NCBI RefSeq assembly: GCF_039543245.1
Contig: NZ_BAABJJ010000008.1
Coordinates: forward strand, 14,190-78,189
DNA from: Algibacter_G agarivorans
GTDB lineage: Bacteria > Bacteroidota > Bacteroidia > Flavobacteriales > Flavobacteriaceae
Reading direction: 5' to 3'
Length of the DNA: 64,000 nt
The notes under the pieces are model-generated. The model was given only the letters and a program-made list of their open reading frames with translations. It did no database searches and was not told the origin of the DNA. A program made the translations under genes and the position numbers. How positions within the stretch are numbered: position 1 is the first letter of the stretch; each line of letters begins with the position of its first letter. This document shows positions 59,961 to 64,000 of the stretch, in pieces.

Positions 59961-60433
59961 ATGCTTCTAGATTTCTATGTTTTTTTAGGATAATTATAAT
60001 TACTTCAATATTTCTTTCTTCTACATTAAGTCTAGCACAAAATCACGAAAAAAAACATAATCGGTTCATAGATTCTTCAGACTATCATTTGGATGAAAAC
60101 CCAAAACAATCAATTGTTTCTTTATTTAATAGCTACGTATATATTGACATCCAATACATTAAAAATAGATATAAAAATCAATCTTTTAAATACATGCGAC
60201 TTTTAAAAAATTGGCTATGAAAACTATAATATCAACACTTTTTCGGTAATTAATTTAGAAACTCGTATGCAAGCGGATAATAATTCTAAGTATTCAAAAG
60301 GAAAATATTCGCTGTAATTTGACTCCCATTTAGTGAAAAAAGGAATATTGAAGTCGTTATTATTTCTTATGAGAATAAAGACAATATAAAAACACTGACA
60401 CGAACATTCAAGAAACAAAAGTTCATAGGTTAA
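59961..60433 (+). pseudogene. Decayed secreted-protein gene
   Basis: An ATG at 59961 begins MLLDFYVF; a frame change in the T run at 59979-59986 leads to RIIIITSIFLSSTLSLAQ, a signal peptide, then NHEKKHNRFIDSSDYHLDEN. A second shift near 60215 gives GYENYNINTFSVINLETRMQ and a third near 60335 gives EKRNIEVVIISYENKDNIKT to a stop at 60433. At least three frame breaks, so non-functional. Family unknown. It fills most of the 667-bp gap. Confidence 0.65.
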
Positions 60434-60526
60434 GGTCATCTTCACATTGTACTGTCATTTTTTCATGCCATAATATTGGCGTCATTTTTGCTGTCTTTAA
60501 TTAGAATATAAAACTTAAAAAATAAA

Positions 60527-61222
60527 ATGTTAGGATATTATATATTAATTGGAGCAATAGCCTTAGTAAGTTGGTTAGTTAGTAGCACCTTAAAAAAGAA
60601 GTTTGCTAAATACTCTAAAGTACAAATGCGTAATGGCATGAGTGGTGCTGAAATTGCTGAAAAAATGTTGGCCGACCATGGTATTGGTGATGTTGAAGTT
60701 ATTTCTACTAAAGGACAATTAACAGACCACTACAACCCAAAAAACAAAACAGTTAATTTAAGTGAGTCCGTTTATAATCAACGAAACGCTGCTGCAGCAG
60801 CGGTTGCGGCACATGAATGCGGACACGCCGTACAACATGCACAAGCTTATAGTTGGCTACAAATGCGTTCAACTTTAGTACCTGTGGTTAGTGTTACTTC
60901 AGGAATGGCGCAATGGATTGTTATTGGTGGATTAATATTGGGTGCTGCTGCTGGATTAGGATTTGGATACTGGGTTGCTGTTGCTGGTTTGGCTATGATG
61001 GGGTTTGCAACGTTATTCAGTTTTATAACTTTACCAGTAGAATATGATGCTAGTAATCGCGCCTTAGCTTGGTTAAAAAACAAAAATATGGTATCTCAAG
61101 CAGAATATGCAGGTTCCGAAGATGCTCTTAAATGGGCCGCTAGAACGTATTTAGTTGCTGCCATTGGAGCATTAGCGTCTTTGGTATATTGGGGGCTCCA
61201 AGTATTTGGAGGTAGAGATTAA
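60527..61222 (+). CDS. Zinc metallopeptidase, YugP family
   Basis: A 231-residue membrane protein with the zinc motif AAHECGHAVQHA (His-Glu-x-x-His) at about residue 100, an N-terminal membrane helix (YYILIGAIALVSWLVSSTL) and two C-terminal helices, matching family Zn_peptidase_2 (YugP). It cuts an unknown membrane or membrane-proximal protein. It is followed by a terminator. Confidence 0.88.
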   Translation: MLGYYILIGAIALVSWLVSSTLKKKFAKYSKVQMRNGMSGAEIAEKMLADHGIGDVEVISTKGQLTDHYNPKNKTVNLSESVYNQRNAAAAAVAAHECGHAVQHAQAYSWLQMRSTLVPVVSVTSGMAQWIVIGGLILGAAAGLGFGYWVAVAGLAMMGFATLFSFITLPVEYDASNRALAWLKNKNMVSQAEYAGSEDALKWAARTYLVAAIGALASLVYWGLQVFGGRD

Positions 61223-61239
61223 ACCATTTAAAGATTATA

Positions 61240-61276
61240 AAAATGCCTCAGAAAACACTGAGGCATTTTTTTTGAA
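61240..61276 (+). terminator. Intrinsic terminator after YugP-family gene
   Basis: AAATGCCTCAG and CTGAGGCATTT arms, 6-base loop, eight Ts. Follows the peptidase stop by 18 bp. Confidence 0.85.
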
Positions 61277-61420
61277 ATATTTTTACCATAGATTAATTAA
61301 GATATGGAAAGAGTTGCCCCTTATTTTAAAGATTTCCAACAATGCTTAGTTTAAGTCTAGTTGTCTTTTGGAAAGAAAGTTGCATTTCTTCATATTTTTA
61401 CTATTTCTAAATATAAGGAC

Positions 61421-63469
61421 GTGAAATATTTTAATTACTTTATTACTCTTTGTTGCTCTTTTCAAATAATGGCCCAAACCTATTCAGGTACTGTCACAGA
61501 TAAAAATACGGGCACGCCTATTAATGGTGCTGAAGTAAAATTGGTTGAAACTAACCAAAAAATGACCACTGCCAGCAACGGGCAGTTTACTTTTTCGGTA
61601 GCAAATAATAACCAGCACACCTTACAAATAAATAAAGACGGCTATGTTTTTGAAGATATAAGAAATCTTGCTCCGGCAACTAATTTATCAGTACAACTAA
61701 GAGCTAAAATAAAGAGTGTAGCCACCACCCGGTGGGAAAATTATTTAACCAATTGTACCGTTTATAACAGCCCCAACATCCCTGATGATGCCGAATGGAA
61801 TGTAGAATTTACAGAAACTAGTTTGACAGGCGATTTTGCTCCTAATTCAACCTACACACGTCGCGACCCTAGTGCTGTGATTCTATTCAATGGATTATAT
61901 TATGTTTGGTATACCTATAAAATTTCCCAGCCCTCTACATATTTCGGCACAAGTAATGTAAATGATAATGTTTTTCCTTGGGATTATTGCGATGTTTATT
62001 ATGCAACATCGCCAGACGGATACCAATGGACTGAACAAGGACCAGCAGTAGTGAGAGGTGCATCTGGAAACTTTGATGATCGCTCTGTTTTCACACCTGA
62101 AATTTTGGCGTATAACAATAAATTTTATTTAATTTATCAGGCAGTTAAACACCCTTATATAGAGCGTGTAAAAAATACTGTAGCCATGGCTGTTGCAGAT
62201 TTGCCTTCAGGACCTTGGACAAAACTTCAAGAACCCATATTAAGAGCTACAGATAATGGAATATGGACACCAAACTCGACCAGTAGGTTTGATGTATTGG
62301 CACAAGGCGATTTTGATAGTCATAAAGTACACGATCCTTGTATAATTGTTTACAACAACAAATTTTACCTGTATTATAAAGGGGAGCGTATGGGTGAAAA
62401 AAACTACTGTGGAGAGCGTGAAATCCGTTGGGGAGTAGCAATAGCAGACAATCCAACTGGACCTTATATAAAATCTGAATATAACCCAATTACCACTACG
62501 GGGCATGAAGTAAGTGTGTGGAATTATGATGTAGGTATTGCTATTATTCAGAAACTGGACGGCCCTGAACGAGGCTCCGTTCAATATGCTAGCGATGGGA
62601 TTAACTTTGAAATGAGGGGGAAAGCAGCAAGTGTTCCAGATGCCTTAGGTGTTTTTAGACCAGAGGCACATGGTAATACACCAACTCTTGGAGTGACATG
62701 GGGCTTATCGCACGTCCTTAAATGGGATGGTCAAGTACAAGGTGGCTGGATGCATTTAGAACGCTTTGACTTAATTGAAACCATAGTTCCGCCATCAAGT
62801 TCTGCTTTAATAATTGAAGCTGAAGATTTTATTGCTACCAAAAATGAAGTTGGGTTTACGCCCGGTGGTTATGATGGCGTCAATAGAACAACAATTGGTG
62901 TGAATTATGTAAATAGACAAGACTGGATGGAATTTACAGTTAATATTCCTGAAGCAGGTAACTATGAGCTTACCTATTTAATTGGTACTGTAATTTATAA
63001 CACCAATGTTGAAATGCAAATTAATGGTATTGTAGTTGCAGACACCCAGGTTAATAATACCGGAGGTTGGGACAATTATCAATATTTAAGACATAATACA
63101 CTTATTGAAATTCAAGCAGGTACACATACCATTCGTGTAACAGCTAATGGTAGCGATGATTGGCAATGGAATATGGATAAATTTTATTTAGACAAAAAAT
63201 CAGAAATTAACCTTTCAACGACCAACTTTTTATTAAAAGGTAGTGATCAACTCGTAGTTTACCCCAATCCTTCCAATGCCTTTTTAAGTATTGGTAATCT
63301 AATTGGTCAAGTGGACTATGTGGTGTATGATCTTTTGGGAAAAAACATCATTAGTGGAAAAACGGCTGCAAACCTAAAAATTAATATTCAGAATTTAAAA
63401 AACGGATCTTACTTTTTAGTTGTACGAAATAGTGGTGAAAACCGATCTGCGCTTTTCGTAAAAAAATAA
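61421..63469 (+). CDS. GH117-like secreted enzyme with CBM6 and T9SS sorting domain
   Basis: The GTG at 61421, after an AAGGA site, gives a signal peptide ending IMAQ. A carboxypeptidase-regulatory-like domain follows (residues about 20-95: SGTVTDKNTGTPINGAEVKL). A five-bladed propeller, about 105-460, resembles GH117 alpha-1,3-(3,6-anhydro)-L-galactosidases: SRRDPSAVILFNGLYYVWY-type start, FDDRSVFTPEI, SHKVHDPCIIV and TGHEVSVWNYD near catalytic sites. A CBM6 domain (about 465-590) and a type IX secretion tail (VYPNPSNAFLSIGN, ending ALFVKK) complete it. Role: release of anhydro-galactose from agar oligosaccharides or a similar algal glycan; GH43 relatives are possible. Confidence 0.75.
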   Translation: MKYFNYFITLCCSFQIMAQTYSGTVTDKNTGTPINGAEVKLVETNQKMTTASNGQFTFSVANNNQHTLQINKDGYVFEDIRNLAPATNLSVQLRAKIKSVATTRWENYLTNCTVYNSPNIPDDAEWNVEFTETSLTGDFAPNSTYTRRDPSAVILFNGLYYVWYTYKISQPSTYFGTSNVNDNVFPWDYCDVYYATSPDGYQWTEQGPAVVRGASGNFDDRSVFTPEILAYNNKFYLIYQAVKHPYIERVKNTVAMAVADLPSGPWTKLQEPILRATDNGIWTPNSTSRFDVLAQGDFDSHKVHDPCIIVYNNKFYLYYKGERMGEKNYCGEREIRWGVAIADNPTGPYIKSEYNPITTTGHEVSVWNYDVGIAIIQKLDGPERGSVQYASDGINFEMRGKAASVPDALGVFRPEAHGNTPTLGVTWGLSHVLKWDGQVQGGWMHLERFDLIETIVPPSSSALIIEAEDFIATKNEVGFTPGGYDGVNRTTIGVNYVNRQDWMEFTVNIPEAGNYELTYLIGTVIYNTNVEMQINGIVVADTQVNNTGGWDNYQYLRHNTLIEIQAGTHTIRVTANGSDDWQWNMDKFYLDKKSEINLSTTNFLLKGSDQLVVYPNPSNAFLSIGNLIGQVDYVVYDLLGKNIISGKTAANLKINIQNLKNGSYFLVVRNSGENRSALFVKK

Positions 63470-63523
63470 CCTTAGCTAATTTGTCCGTTTTTAGGATATA
63501 AAAACATCAGAAAAGTATATAAA

Positions 63524-63607
63524 ATGAAAAAGGTGAACGAGTGTTCACCTTTTTGCCCCAAATCTACCATAAACTTAACCTACTTATGTTATGGTGAAGC
63601 AAATATA
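63524..63607 (-). ncRNA. Candidate small RNA, copy 2
   Basis: On the minus strand an exact -7 box TATATTTG (complement of 63600-63607) is followed after CTTC by ACCATAAC at 63595. The transcript continues to the terminator GGTGAAC-loop-GTTCACC and T run at about 63524. About 72 nt; nearly identical to the plus-strand copy at 5036-5108 except for a few bases, including changes in the terminator loop and stem that keep pairing. It points at the 3' end of the GH117-like gene. Confidence 0.55.
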
Positions 63608-63800
63608 TAATGCTAAAACAGATTGCTGAAATATTTTAGTTAAACGGCTTATATTTTGGCTTAACCGAACTAGTGTCCAATATTTAAGATAAAAAGAAAT
63701 TGTGTGAAAATAATTTGGGAAAGGAAATAAAATGTATCAAATGTGAAACTTGGGTAGAACTGTATATTTGTGATAAAAAAACATTATATATTAGATATAG

Positions 63801-63928
63801 TTAGGTCGTTATTTCTTGCCAGAAGGCATCTTAACATATTTTGAAATTGTAAGGGATGAATAATCAGAAGAAAAAACCCATTTTTATTTAGAAGAAAGAA
63901 TATACTCACAAAAGATACTAATCAATAA
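63801..63928 (+). pseudogene. Transposase fragment, possible ISAon1-type OrfA
   Basis: The plus strand reads LGRYFLPEGILTYFEIVRDE, a stop, then SEEKTHFYLEERIYSQKILI. The LPEGILxYFEI motif matches the N-terminal ORF of ISAon1-type elements common in Bacteroidota. The frame contains a stop and is cut at the IS3 end at 63929. Confidence 0.55.
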
Positions 63929-64000
63929 TGGACTTGCAATAAAAAAGTGGACAATTAATTGCGAGATTTAAGCTGCTACATTTTGATTATACATTTCTAA
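63929..64000 (-). mobile_element. IS3-family element, left end (partial)
   Basis: Starts TGGACTTGCAATAAAAAAG, then GTGGACAATTAATTGCGAGA, matching the left inverted repeat at 5228-5268. The complement of 63968-64000 encodes the OrfB tail EMYNQNVAA and stop. The element continues beyond the window and may be intact. Confidence 0.8.

Noticed and set aside
60224..60445. A 73-codon minus-strand ORF
   Set aside because: It is antisense to the decayed secreted-protein gene, whose plus-strand frames show a signal peptide and protein-like composition.
5034..63598. The two inverted RNA blocks as ends of a 58-kb composite transposon
   Set aside because: Everything between is a normal core chromosome with housekeeping operons; the blocks lack transposase linkage and the IS3 copies lie on the same strand in both places.

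Overview
The window looks like chromosomal DNA of a marine member of the Flavobacteriaceae (Bacteroidota). The evidence is the low G+C content, Bacteroidota-type promoters (TTG, about 20 nt, TAnnTTTG), lipoproteins with short flavobacterial signal peptides, a type IX secretion C-terminal domain, the complete BatABCDE/MoxR locus, paired DUF1501/DUF1800 genes, and housekeeping neighbourhoods typical of the family (acpP-fabF, purN-RNase H-PfkB-purF, yicC-gmk-nadD, recJ-MFS-LpxH-like). No tRNA, rRNA or CRISPR array was seen. Gene identities come from motif recognition only; no database search was possible.

Layout: 1-5 kb holds fatty-acid carrier genes (fabF, partial, and acpP) and purine genes. 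5.0-6.1 kb is a scar with a candidate small RNA, an internally deleted IS3-family element with both inverted repeats, and a gene tail. 6-9.5 kb has a formylglycine-generating-enzyme-like lipoprotein and the yicC-gmk-nadD operon. 9.5-17.3 kb holds mscS, lipoproteins, a broken LysM/BON gene, gpsA, pheS and cvpA. 17.3-23.2 kb is an inorganic-carbon cluster on the minus strand: two SulP transporters, two beta-carbonic anhydrases and a universal stress protein. 23.3-33.0 kb is the Bat operon, read from a good promoter at 33.0 kb.

33-45 kb has a DUF4382 lipoprotein, an SDR enzyme, a frameshifted four-helix-bundle gene, an AlbA_2-domain protein, DUF1501/DUF1800, an FAD oxidoreductase, a Gre-like protein, a lone ABC ATPase and a prolyl oligopeptidase whose lipoprotein signal has decayed. 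45-51 kb is housekeeping (asd, mscL, alr, tdk, rsmI, HopJ family, uracil-DNA glycosylase family). 51-57 kb contains two separate Fic-gene insertions among CMD, osmC and recJ; each Fic gene is preceded by repeat or palindrome clusters overlapping its promoter. 57-61 kb holds an MFS transporter, an LpxH-like phosphatase, a SemiSWEET, a decayed secreted-protein gene and a zinc peptidase. 61.4-63.5 kb encodes a multidomain GH117-like secreted enzyme with CBM6 and T9SS sorting domain. The window ends in a second copy of the small RNA, a broken transposase and the end of another IS3 copy.

The most unusual signals are the small RNA-like element present twice in opposite orientations, each with a -7-type promoter at the same spacing, a closing stem and an intrinsic terminator; the Fic islet bracketed by a second, diverged copy of its neighbour's 3' end; dispersed palindromic repeats that also enter coding sequence (nadD); and several genes caught in early decay (LysM/BON gene with TGA as codon 2, prolyl oligopeptidase signal peptide, four-helix-bundle frameshift).
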